The translations under genes and the position numbers were made by a program. Below, piece by piece: positions 1 to 5,505 of a DNA stretch of 7,413 nucleotides. Source of the stretch: Oscillospiraceae bacterium (GTDB taxonomy: Bacteria; Bacillota; Clostridia; Oscillospirales; Acutalibacteraceae); assembly GCA_003538135.1 (NCBI GenBank), contig DPOR01000017.1:1-7413 (forward strand), given 5' to 3'. How positions within the stretch are numbered: the first letter of the stretch is position 1; every line of letters begins with the position of its first letter. Below the pieces are notes generated by a model. It was given only the letters and a program-made list of their open reading frames with translations. It searched no databases and was not told where the DNA came from.

Positions 1-1
1 A

Positions 2-35
2 AGCCACGGTTCACGTTTTTCTGTGAACCGCGGCT
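2..35 (-). terminator. Hairpin terminator of the pyrR-uraA operon
   Basis: A 13-bp stem with one G-U pair joins arms 2-14 and 23-35 around an 8-base loop, 43 bases beyond the uraA stop codon. Read on the minus strand the loop is A-rich, and only two T residues follow before the window ends, so the U-tract cannot be confirmed. On the plus strand the same hairpin is followed by a T-rich stretch (CTGTTATTTT), so it could work in both directions or belong to a convergent gene outside the window. The stem is clear; the assignment to uraA rests on position. Confidence 0.75.
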
Positions 36-77
36 CTGTTATTTTGCTCTTTGCTCTGCGCCGAATGCGGCAGTCCC

Positions 78-1490
78 TTATTCGGCTTTTTTGACTTCCT
101 CTTTGTTGTTGTTCTTCTTCTTGGTGTTACCGAGCACAATATTCGTGAAGATTCCGAGAAGAAGTGCGCAGGCGATGGAGGTTATCGTGACCTTGCCGAA
201 GGAGACGGTCAGGCCGCCGATGCCGGCGATGAGGATGACGGAGACGACAAAGAGGTTTTTGTTATCCTCAAGGTCTATCTTCTGAATCATCTTCAGACCG
301 CTGACGGCGATGAAGCCGTAGAGCGAGATGCACACGCCGCCCATGACGCAGGAGGGAATCGATGCAAGGAAGGTTGCAAAGGGTGAAAGGAAAGCGATGA
401 TTATCGCAAGCACTGCGGTGCAGACGATAGTTGCAACGGAAGCGTTGCCGGAGATAGCCACGCAGGCTATCGACTCGCCGTAGGTGGTGTTCGGTGCGCC
501 GCCGAAGAATGCGCCTACCATCGAGCCGATACCGTCGCCGAGCAGGGTTCTGTGGAGGCCGGGATCAACGAGGAGATCTTTTTCAACGATGGAGGAGATG
601 TTCTTGTGGTCGGCTATGTGCTCCGCGAAAACAACGAATGCAACAGGGACATAAGCCACCGCAACAGCCGCTATATAAGAGCCGCTGAGCTCGCCGAAGG
701 CGCCGAATGCCTCAAAGAAGGTGAAATCGGGCACTGCAAAGAAGGTCTTGACTCCCACGCCGCCCGCAACGAGTGCGCTAAAGCCGCTGAAGTCGATAAC
801 TTTAAGAGCGTCGTTGTTTGTAGCTACACCGACAACTGTAAAGATTGCCGCAACCGCATAGCCGGTGACGATACCGATGATGAACGGGATGAGCTTAACC
901 ATCTTCTTGCCGAAGACGGAGCAGAACATGGTCACAAAGAGAGTGACAAGTCCGCAGGCAATGGCGATATAGACGCTTGCCGTAGGCTCGCCGCCCACTG
1001 TGTAGGAGCCCTTCTGCAGGTCGCCGATAGCGTTGCCGGCGAGCGAAAGTCCTATAATTGCGACTGTGGGTCCGATAACGGCGGCAGGCATGAGCCTGTT
1101 TATCCAGTTGACGCCGGAGATTTTAACCGCTATTGCGAGGACGACATAGACGAGACCCGCAAAAACAGCGCCGAGAATCAGGCCGAGATAGCCGAGTGCG
1201 ACGGTTGTTGCGCCCGCGAAAGCGGCTGCCATTGAGCCGAGGAAAGCGAAAGAGGAGCCGAGGAAAACGGGGCTCTTGGCCTTCGTGAAGAGAACATATA
1301 TAAGGGTGCCCGCGCCCGCTCCGAAGAGCGCCGCAACTGTGCTCATCTGCACATTGCCGCAGTCATATACACCCGAGGTTATCATGGGAACCGCGATGGT
1401 AGCCGCCATAATTGCAAGCAGCTGCTGGAACGCAAAGACGATAAGCTTGCCGAACTTCGGCTTGTCTTTGATACCGTAAATCAATTTCAT
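78..1490 (-). CDS. uraA: Uracil permease, NCS2 (uracil-xanthine) family
   Basis: This 470-residue inner-membrane carrier very probably imports uracil by proton symport for the salvage pathway. It is hydrophobic throughout, matching the 14-helix NCS2 fold, with a short cytoplasmic start and a Lys/Asn/Glu-rich tail (about 456-470). Family signatures are visible: the AEHIADHKN segment at 289-297, whose E290 and nearby His align with the substrate-binding helix of E. coli UraA; DPGLHRTLLGDG at 309-320; and PNTTYGE at 333-339, whose E339 matches the second substrate-binding glutamate. GGVCISLYGFIAVSGL at about 384-399 is also typical. The start is supported by a strong GAGGAGGT ribosome site at 1498-1505. 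The gene lies 72 bp behind pyrR with no promoter or terminator between them, so it should be co-transcribed and controlled by the pyrR leader attenuator. This context favours uracil over xanthine as substrate. The symbol pyrP would be equally suitable. Confidence 0.93.
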   Translation of the reverse strand: MKLIYGIKDKPKFGKLIVFAFQQLLAIMAATIAVPMITSGVYDCGNVQMSTVAALFGAGAGTLIYVLFTKAKSPVFLGSSFAFLGSMAAAFAGATTVALGYLGLILGAVFAGLVYVVLAIAVKISGVNWINRLMPAAVIGPTVAIIGLSLAGNAIGDLQKGSYTVGGEPTASVYIAIACGLVTLFVTMFCSVFGKKMVKLIPFIIGIVTGYAVAAIFTVVGVATNNDALKVIDFSGFSALVAGGVGVKTFFAVPDFTFFEAFGAFGELSGSYIAAVAVAYVPVAFVVFAEHIADHKNISSIVEKDLLVDPGLHRTLLGDGIGSMVGAFFGGAPNTTYGESIACVAISGNASVATIVCTAVLAIIIAFLSPFATFLASIPSCVMGGVCISLYGFIAVSGLKMIQKIDLEDNKNLFVVSVILIAGIGGLTVSFGKVTITSIACALLLGIFTNIVLGNTKKKNNNKEEVKKAE

Positions 1491-1562
1491 ACTTTTGACC
1501 TCCTCAAATTTTGCCTGTCTATACTTAACACAGTCACGGCGAGCCGCTTCTGCGTCAAAGTC

Positions 1563-2096
1563 TTATTTGCCGTATATCGAGACGCTTGTCTCATCGTCGA
1601 ACGGCGGAATCTTCACGACGACAACCTCACTGCGCGAGGTTGGAACATTCTTGCCCACATAGTCGGCGACTATGGGAAGCTCCCTGTGTCCCCTGTCGAC
1701 GAGCGTTGCAAACTGTATCTTTGCGGGGCGGCCGAGGGAGATTATCGCGTCCATGGCGGCTCTCGCCGTTCTGCCGGTGTAGAGCACATCGTCAACCATA
1801 ACGACCGTCTTTCCCTCAACGGAGAAGTCAAGCTTGCCGGAGTTCACCTTGGGCTGGCTCGAGCTCTCGCTCAAATCGTCCCTGTAGAGCGTGATATCAA
1901 GGTAGCCCTTCTGCGTTTTTACGCCGAGGCTCTCTATTCTTGAGGCGAGGATATCGGCAAGCGGAGCGCCTCTGCGCATTATACCGACAAGGCATATCTC
2001 ATCCGCGTCGCCGTTGCGCTCGATTATCTCGTGCGATATCCGCGCGAGGGCGCGGTTGACAGCAGCGCTGTCCATGATATAGGCCTTGAACTCCAT
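1563..2096 (-). CDS. pyrR: PyrR: pyrimidine operon attenuation regulator / uracil phosphoribosyltransferase
   Basis: This 177-residue cytosolic protein has the usual PyrR length. Family members bind pyr leader RNA when charged with UMP and cause transcription termination; many also make UMP from uracil and PRPP. The PRPP-binding motif of type I phosphoribosyltransferases is plain at 98-110 (VVMVDDVLYTGRT). Other PyrR signatures are GIMRRGAPLA (38-47), the D-I-T-L-Y-R-D-D segment (67-74), LVDRGHRELPI (132-142) and ADYVGKNVPTS (144-154). The frame stays open upstream to an ATG at 2204, but that codon lies inside the RNA attenuator. The start chosen at 2096 has a GGGGGTGA ribosome site at 2101-2108 and gives the family N-terminus. 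It is the first gene of a two-gene operon with uraA and is autoregulated by the attenuator at 2116-2225. Unlike the B. subtilis operon, no pyrimidine biosynthesis gene follows. Confidence 0.96.
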   Translation of the reverse strand: MEFKAYIMDSAAVNRALARISHEIIERNGDADEICLVGIMRRGAPLADILASRIESLGVKTQKGYLDITLYRDDLSESSSQPKVNSGKLDFSVEGKTVVMVDDVLYTGRTARAAMDAIISLGRPAKIQFATLVDRGHRELPIVADYVGKNVPTSRSEVVVVKIPPFDDETSVSIYGK

Positions 2097-2115
2097 CTTC
2101 TCACCCCCGGGGCAT

Positions 2116-2151
2116 AAAAAATACGACTCTGTCTCACCGACAAAATCGCAC
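2116..2151 (-). terminator. Attenuator terminator upstream of pyrR
   Basis: On the minus strand an unbroken stem of 11 bp, extendable to 13 with weaker pairs, joins 2149-2139 to 2133-2123 around the 5-base loop GGUGA. The sequence A-UUUUUU (2122-2116) follows. Three of the pairs are G-U. The 5' arm contains AUUUUGUC, which the antiterminator would otherwise occupy. It lies 19 bases before the pyrR start codon, so termination here would prevent expression of both operon genes. Confidence 0.83.
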
Positions 2152-2201
2152 AAAAACACGCGGATATCCCCTATCCGCACTGAATATGACCATCTTGTCG
2201 G
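2137..2201 (-). promoter_or_regulatory. pyr antiterminator pairing
   Basis: On the transcript CCGACAAGAU (2201-2192) pairs with AUUUUGUCGG (2146-2137) over 10 bp with a single G-U. The 5' arm is taken from the PyrR-binding hairpin and the 3' arm from the terminator stem, so this structure cannot coexist with either. That is the logic expected of a pyr attenuator: without UMP-PyrR this pairing forms first and transcription continues into pyrR. A second hairpin (2156-2179 region) lies within its loop and remains compatible with it. Confidence 0.8.
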
Positions 2202-2225
2202 CATCTCTGTACCGCTCTTAAAGAT
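2192..2225 (-). promoter_or_regulatory. PyrR-binding hairpin (anti-antiterminator) in the pyrR leader
   Basis: In the minus-strand transcript a lower stem AUCUU/AAGAU (2225-2221 with 2196-2192) carries an internal loop beginning UAA. Above it a 5-bp upper stem CGGUA/UGCCG is closed by the hexaloop CAGAGA. This matches the known architecture of PyrR-binding RNA: a conserved CNGNGA-type hexaloop, a short upper stem and a purine-containing internal loop. As I recall the B. subtilis site, it has a C-G pair next to the loop, where this one has A-U, so the stem is kept by a compensating change. UMP-bound PyrR should stabilise this hairpin. Its 3' half (2201-2192) is also the 5' arm of the antiterminator. 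Confidence 0.87.
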
Positions 2226-2239
2226 TTTTTGCTGTGAAT

Positions 2240-2268
2240 ACTATATCACATTGTCACCGCGTTGTAAA
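2240..2268 (-). promoter_or_regulatory. Sigma-A-type promoter of the pyrR-uraA operon
   Basis: On the minus strand TTTACA (2268-2263) and TATAGT (2245-2240) are separated by exactly 17 bp. Transcription should begin near 2232-2234, only a few bases before the PyrR-binding hairpin. The attenuator would then be the first thing transcribed. Predicted from sequence only. Confidence 0.8.
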
Positions 2269-2305
2269 TACCCAAAGCTCACTTTTTCAACTTTTTTCGC
2301 AATCA

Positions 2306-2330
2306 GAGCTTACAAAAATGTAATAGGCTC
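2306..2330. repeat. Imperfect inverted repeat between divergent promoters
   Basis: GAGC-TTACA-AAAA-TGTAA-TAG-GCTC reads as nested inverted repeats: TTACA/TGTAA around AAAA, with GAGC/GCTC outside and an unpaired TAG on one side. It lies in the roughly 85-bp AT-rich gap between the pyrR -35 box and the peptidase -35 box. It could be a regulator operator, but I know no matching consensus and chance is a real possibility in AT-rich DNA. Confidence 0.35.
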
Positions 2331-2354
2331 GGGGCGTAATGTAAGACTTTATCA

Positions 2355-2383
2355 TTGAGAAACCGGCCGTCATTTGATATAAT
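2355..2383 (+). promoter_or_regulatory. Sigma-A-type promoter of the S41 peptidase gene
   Basis: TTGAGA (2355-2360) and a perfect TATAAT (2378-2383) stand 17 bp apart, just ahead of the peptidase gene. The predicted transcription start near 2390 leaves a leader of only about 16 bases, nearly all of it the GGAGGG ribosome site (2394-2399) and its spacer. There is therefore no room for RNA-based control of this gene; any regulation must act at the DNA level. Confidence 0.82.
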
Positions 2384-2405
2384 ACAATCGACCGGAGGGA
2401 TATAA

Positions 2406-3389
2406 ATGAAAAGCAATAAAAGAAAAAGCAGAAAGCTGCGCATTGCGCTCGGAATATGCATACCGCTCGCGCTGATTATCGCGGCAGCGCTTACCGTTGT
2501 TGCGAAATACGGGCCTGACTTCGGCCTGTATCTCGTCCCGCCGTCGGTCGAGCGATACGGCAAGGACGCTCTTGCAACCATAGGCAAAAACGGGATATAT
2601 TCGGGAAGCGACGAGTGGAAAAGCACTTACGAAGAATGTCTCAAGATGATAGAAAACGCCGAGAGCTATGAGGACACATACCCCGCGATTAAAAAGGCTC
2701 TTTCGGTTTGCGGCGGCAAGCACTCAATGCTCATGACAAAATCGGAGTCGCAGAGCACCTCCGACAGCTATGACGAGGTTCTGCCCACTGTATCGCTAAA
2801 CGGCGATATCGCGGTAATAAAGCTGCCCGATTTTCTCGGCACTGCCGAAGCCGGGCGGAAATATGCAAAGGTCGCCGAGGATTTTATCCACGAAAACCGC
2901 GATAAAATAAAGGGGGTTGTGCTCGACCTGCGCGGCAACACCGGCGGTGACATGGGTCCGATGGCGACGGCTGTCTCGTCGCTGCTGCCAGACGGCGAGC
3001 TGATGTACTACCACTACCGCAGCTACGATGTCCCCGTCACGCTGAAGGACGGAGTTATAAGCAACGCGGGCACGGGCGGCAAGAGCCTCTACCCCGACGA
3101 AAAGCTGAAGGTCCCTGTCGCCATACTCACAGACGGCATGACTGCGAGCTCGGGCGAAGCTCTGACGCTCTGCTTCAGGGGGCTTGAAAAAGTGAAAACC
3201 TTCGGCGCTCCGACCGCCGGATACACGAGCGTCAATATGCTCTACAGTTTATACGACGGCGCGCAGCTTTACCTGACCGTCGCATTTGACAAGACACGAA
3301 CAGGCGAGGTTTTCGAGGAGACGCGCATTGTGCCTGACGTCGTTACGGACTCCCCTCTCGAGGCGGCTCTCGAATGGCTCGGAGGCTGA
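2406..3389 (+). CDS. Membrane-anchored S41-family serine peptidase, no PDZ domain
   Basis: This 327-residue protein starts with a basic stretch (KSNKRKSRK) and one hydrophobic segment at about 11-33, suggesting a signal anchor with the rest outside the membrane. There is no proper lipobox. The C-terminal half has the S41 (C-terminal processing / tricorn-like) core: KHSM at 105-108, corresponding to the family's D-x-H-[TS] region; VVLDLRGNTGG at 171-181; TDGMTASSGEAL at 242-253, where S248 aligns with the nucleophile of E. coli Prc; GAPTAGYTS at 267-275; and RIVPDVV at 307-313. The lysine used as base by CtpA/Prc is Tyr273 here, which fits the tricorn/IRBP-like subgroup, with H106 as candidate base. 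No PDZ domain is evident between the membrane segment and the core. The start has GGAGGG 6 bases upstream. It is transcribed alone, away from pyrR and towards the GtrA gene. Substrate is unknown. Confidence 0.85.
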   Translation: MKSNKRKSRKLRIALGICIPLALIIAAALTVVAKYGPDFGLYLVPPSVERYGKDALATIGKNGIYSGSDEWKSTYEECLKMIENAESYEDTYPAIKKALSVCGGKHSMLMTKSESQSTSDSYDEVLPTVSLNGDIAVIKLPDFLGTAEAGRKYAKVAEDFIHENRDKIKGVVLDLRGNTGGDMGPMATAVSSLLPDGELMYYHYRSYDVPVTLKDGVISNAGTGGKSLYPDEKLKVPVAILTDGMTASSGEALTLCFRGLEKVKTFGAPTAGYTSVNMLYSLYDGAQLYLTVAFDKTRTGEVFEETRIVPDVVTDSPLEAALEWLGG

Positions 3390-3401
3390 AAATAAAATAC
3401 A

Positions 3402-3429
3402 GCACCCTCCGTAAAAGCGCGGAGGGTGC
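3402..3429 (-). terminator. Hairpin terminator, best oriented for the GtrA gene
   Basis: A perfect 10-bp stem GCACCCTCCG/CGGAGGGTGC (3402-3411 with 3420-3429) encloses an 8-base loop. On the minus strand it is followed by TGTATTTTATTTT, a usable U-rich tail; on the plus strand the tail is the weaker GTAATTTAAC. It begins 12 bases after the peptidase stop codon, so the peptidase transcript would also carry it at its 3' end. Confidence 0.72.
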
Positions 3430-3445
3430 GTAATTTAACAAGGCG

Positions 3446-3484
3446 AAAGGATCGGCACATCTGCGCCGACCCTTTTTATTTTTT
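3446..3484 (+). terminator. Rho-independent terminator of the S41 peptidase gene
   Basis: The stem AAAGGATCGGC/GCCGACCCTTT (3446-3456 with 3465-3475) has one A-C mismatch and an 8-base loop. It is followed on the plus strand by TTATTTTTT, a strong U-tract. On the minus strand the hairpin is followed by CGCC, so it should not end the GtrA transcript efficiently. It stops a few bases short of the GtrA stop codon. Confidence 0.85.
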
Positions 3485-3486
3485 GA

Positions 3487-4035
3487 TTATTTTGCTTTCT
3501 TGTCTTCCTTTTTCTTGTGGAAAAGAATCTTATCCACGGGGAAATAGAGGAAGAACTGGAGAGCTGAGCAGACAGCGGTAGCTATAGTGAGCGAAAGACC
3601 GCTGTTCAGATGGAACTTCGAGGTGCAGAACTCGAAAACTACGGGGTTGAACCACGCAGAGAAGCAAACGAGAGCAAGGGTGAAGATTATGTATATGGGC
3701 AGGGTGATTGCGGTGTTCGAGCCCGAGTTGAAGGTTTTCTCCTTGTTGATGAAAAACGCGACTATCTGCGCAAGCAGGTTTGAGACGTTGAACGCGATAA
3801 AGAGCGCAAGTCCGCAGCGCTGACCCTCAATGACCGGATAGTTGAAAACAAACCAGTGGAACGCCTGCGTGCTGAGCGCCTTGATTGCGGGAATGTTGTA
3901 GAGAATTGCGAGCGACGAGACCTGGACAATGCAGGCACCGAGGCTGACAACGATAAATTTGACAAACTGCCAAAGTGTATTGATACCGGAGCCCTTTCCC
4001 TCTGCGGCCTTGTCGATTTTGTTTAATTTACCCAT
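3487..4035 (-). CDS. GtrA-family small integral membrane protein
   Basis: This 182-residue protein has four likely membrane helices at about 23-46, 74-96, 111-130 and 146-166, with a charged N-terminus and a Lys-rich C-terminal tail, both probably cytoplasmic. The GtrA hallmark is the second helix ending in AFFINKEKTFNS (93-104), fitting the family pattern of N-[KR]-x-x-[TW]-F just after the helix. GtrA-family proteins are linked to movement of lipid-linked sugars across the membrane or other cell-surface polysaccharide work, but the exact role is unproven for most. No glycosyltransferase or other sugar gene lies beside it here, so its substrate cannot be inferred. The loop between helices 1 and 2 (about 47-73) is rather long. 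Start at 4035 is supported by AGGAG at 4044-4048. It has its own promoter and sits downstream of tuf beyond a strong terminator, so it is probably a single-gene unit. Confidence 0.82.
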   Translation of the reverse strand: MGKLNKIDKAAEGKGSGINTLWQFVKFIVVSLGACIVQVSSLAILYNIPAIKALSTQAFHWFVFNYPVIEGQRCGLALFIAFNVSNLLAQIVAFFINKEKTFNSGSNTAITLPIYIIFTLALVCFSAWFNPVVFEFCTSKFHLNSGLSLTIATAVCSALQFFLYFPVDKILFHKKKEDKKAK

Positions 4036-4067
4036 TTAGTTCACTCCTGTGATAAAAATTTCAATTA

Positions 4068-4096
4068 ATTCTATCATAACGGACGGCATAAATCAA
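4068..4096 (-). promoter_or_regulatory. Sigma-A-type promoter of the GtrA-family gene
   Basis: On the minus strand TTGATT (4096-4091) and TAGAAT (4073-4068) are 17 bp apart. Transcription should start near 4061, giving a leader of about 26 bases. It lies between the tuf terminator and the gene, consistent with independent transcription. Confidence 0.72.
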
Positions 4097-4157
4097 TAAA
4101 TCAGCCGTAATTTTTAAGCAAAGATTGTCAAAAAGGCGAATCAAAGCATTTGAAAGC

Positions 4158-4191
4158 AAAAAAAAGATCCCGTAGGAAAACCTACGGGATC
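4158..4191 (-). terminator. Rho-independent terminator of tuf
   Basis: A perfect 11-bp stem GATCCCGTAGG/CCTACGGGATC with a 4-base loop (4166-4176 with 4181-4191) is followed on the minus strand by eight consecutive T residues (4165-4158). It lies 12 bases past the tuf stop codon. This is the strongest terminator in the window, as expected at the end of a very highly expressed operon. Confidence 0.97.
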
Positions 4192-4203
4192 AAGAAACGT
4201 CAA

Positions 4204-5406
4204 TTACTCGATAATCTCGATGACAACGCCCGAGCCGACGGTACGGCCGCCTTCACGGATAGCGAAGCGGAGACCCTCTTCGATAGCGATGGGAGCGATA
4301 AGCTCAACAGTCATATCGATGTTATCGCCGGGCATGCACATCTCAACGCCTGCGGGCAGGGAGATGATGCCGGTAACGTCAGTAGTTCTGAAATAGAACT
4401 GAGGACGATAGTTGTTGAAGAACGGAGTGTGACGGCCGCCCTCGTCCTTAGTAAGGACGTAAACCTGGCCGACAAACTTGGTGTGGGGATGAATGGTGCC
4501 GGGCTTAGCAAGAACCTGGCCGCGCTCGATATCGGTTCTCTGAACACCGCGAAGAAGAGCGCCGATGTTGTCGCCGGCCTCTGCATAATCGAGGGTCTTG
4601 CGGAACATCTCGATACCAGTGCAGACAGTCTTACCCTTCTCTTCCTTGAGACCAACGATCTCAAGCTCGTCGCCGGTTCTGAGCTGTCCACGCTCAACTC
4701 TGCCGGTAGCAACGGTGCCGCGGCCGGTGATGGTGAAGACATCCTCAACAGGCATAAGGAAAGGCAGGTCAGCCTTACGGTCGGGAGTGGGGATATAGGT
4801 GTCAACAGCGTTCATGAGCTCCCAGATGCAAGCAAGCTCGGGGGCGTCGGGATCGTTGCCGCTGTACTCAAGAGCCTTAAGAGCAGAGCCCTTGATGATC
4901 GGGGTGTCGTCGCCGGGGAAGCCGTACTCGTTAAGAGTATCGCGGATCTCCATCTCAACAAGCTCAAGGAGCTCGGGATCGTCAACCTGGTCAACCTTGT
5001 TCATGAAAACGATGATATAAGGCACGCCGACCTGACGGGCAAGGAGAAGGTGCTCCTTGGTCTGAGCCATGGGGCCGTCGGTAGCAGCTATAACAAGGAT
5101 AGCGCCGTCCATCTGAGCAGCACCGGTGATCATGTTCTTGATATAGTCAGCATGGCCGGGGCAATCAACATGAGCATAGTGACGGGTAGCAGTCTCATAC
5201 TCAACGTGAGCGGTGTTGATTGTGATACCGCGCTCTCTCTCCTCGGGAGCCTTATCGATGTTAGCGTAATCAACAAACTCGGCCTCGCCCTTCATAGCGA
5301 GAGTCTTGGTGATAGCAGCGGTAAGAGTGGTCTTACCATGGTCGACGTGACCAATGGTACCAATGTTTACATGGGGCTTAGTTCTTTCGAATTTAGCTTT
5401 TGCCAT
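4204..5406 (-). CDS. tuf: Translation elongation factor Tu (EF-Tu)
   Basis: This 400-residue GTPase carries aminoacyl-tRNA to the ribosomal A site in the cytosol. All G motifs are intact: GHVDHGKT at 19-26 (P-loop), RGITIN with T62 (switch I), DCPGH at 81-85 (switch II, with the catalytic-type H85), NKVD at 136-139 and SAL at 174-176. Domain 2 begins near 212 with the FTITGRGTVATGRVERG signature (224-240), and domain 3 ends with FAIREGGRTVGSGVV (381-395). Length is normal for the family and no insertion or loss is seen. The start at 5406 has a GGGAGG site at 5416-5421. It lies 99 bp behind fusA, the usual end of a str operon, and has its own promoter in that gap, so it can be made both from the operon and separately. 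A second tuf copy elsewhere in the genome is possible but cannot be judged here. Confidence 0.99.
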   Translation of the reverse strand: MAKAKFERTKPHVNIGTIGHVDHGKTTLTAAITKTLAMKGEAEFVDYANIDKAPEERERGITINTAHVEYETATRHYAHVDCPGHADYIKNMITGAAQMDGAILVIAATDGPMAQTKEHLLLARQVGVPYIIVFMNKVDQVDDPELLELVEMEIRDTLNEYGFPGDDTPIIKGSALKALEYSGNDPDAPELACIWELMNAVDTYIPTPDRKADLPFLMPVEDVFTITGRGTVATGRVERGQLRTGDELEIVGLKEEKGKTVCTGIEMFRKTLDYAEAGDNIGALLRGVQRTDIERGQVLAKPGTIHPHTKFVGQVYVLTKDEGGRHTPFFNNYRPQFYFRTTDVTGIISLPAGVEMCMPGDNIDMTVELIAPIAIEEGLRFAIREGGRTVGSGVVIEIIE

Positions 5407-5462
5407 TTGGAATTTCCTCCCTTTGATTGGTTAAATAATTGTCTATGCATCTGCATAAAACT

Positions 5463-5491
5463 ATTCTATCAATTTACACCTGAAAATTCAA
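5463..5491 (-). promoter_or_regulatory. Internal promoter for tuf in the fusA-tuf gap
   Basis: On the minus strand TTGAAT (5491-5486) and TAGAAT (5468-5463) are 17 bp apart, starting 15 bases after the fusA stop. Transcription should start near 5456, giving a leader of about 50 bases with a small hairpin (TATGC/GCATA) and then the ribosome site. No terminator lies between fusA and tuf, so read-through from the operon is also expected. A dedicated tuf promoter would explain a higher output of EF-Tu than EF-G. Confidence 0.73.
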
Positions 5492-5505
5492 GTGCTTTTT
5501 AAAAA

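Noticed and set aside
552..1235. A 227-codon open frame antisense to uraA
   Set aside because: It is an antisense shadow of a gene with repeated Gly/Ala/Val codons. The predicted protein is rich in Cys, Asp, Glu and Arg with no domain, and uraA itself is complete and well supported.
1491..1562. A second PyrR-binding leader between pyrR and uraA, as in B. subtilis
   Set aside because: I looked for the CAGAGA-type hexaloop and a hairpin with a U-tract in this 72-bp gap and found neither. Only the uraA ribosome site stands out.
2101..2115. Four-codon reading frame ATG-CCC-CGG-GGG-TGA overlapping the pyrR ribosome site
   Set aside because: It follows the terminator U-run directly with no ribosome site of its own. 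The overlap looks like a by-product of the G-rich ribosome site, not a leader peptide.
2097..2204. N-terminal extension of pyrR to an upstream ATG at 2204
   Set aside because: The 36 extra codons lie entirely in the attenuator RNA, have no ribosome site, and are absent from the family. The ATG at 2096 has a good ribosome site and gives the expected length.
2406..2505. Lipoprotein signal in the S41 peptidase (Cys18)
   Set aside because: The residues before Cys18 (LGI) do not fit a lipobox, and the Cys lies early in the hydrophobic stretch, which is better read as a membrane anchor.
2303..2723. Minus-strand open frames overlapping the start of the peptidase gene and its promoter
   Set aside because: They overlap a clear promoter, ribosome site and the coding start of the peptidase, and show no family signature.
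4150..5502. A 450-codon open frame on the plus strand, antisense to tuf
   Set aside because: It mirrors the strongly biased codons of tuf, which avoid stops on the opposite strand. Its product is a Ser/Asp/Leu-rich string without recognisable motifs, it runs through the tuf terminator and promoter, and it lacks a convincing ribosome site.
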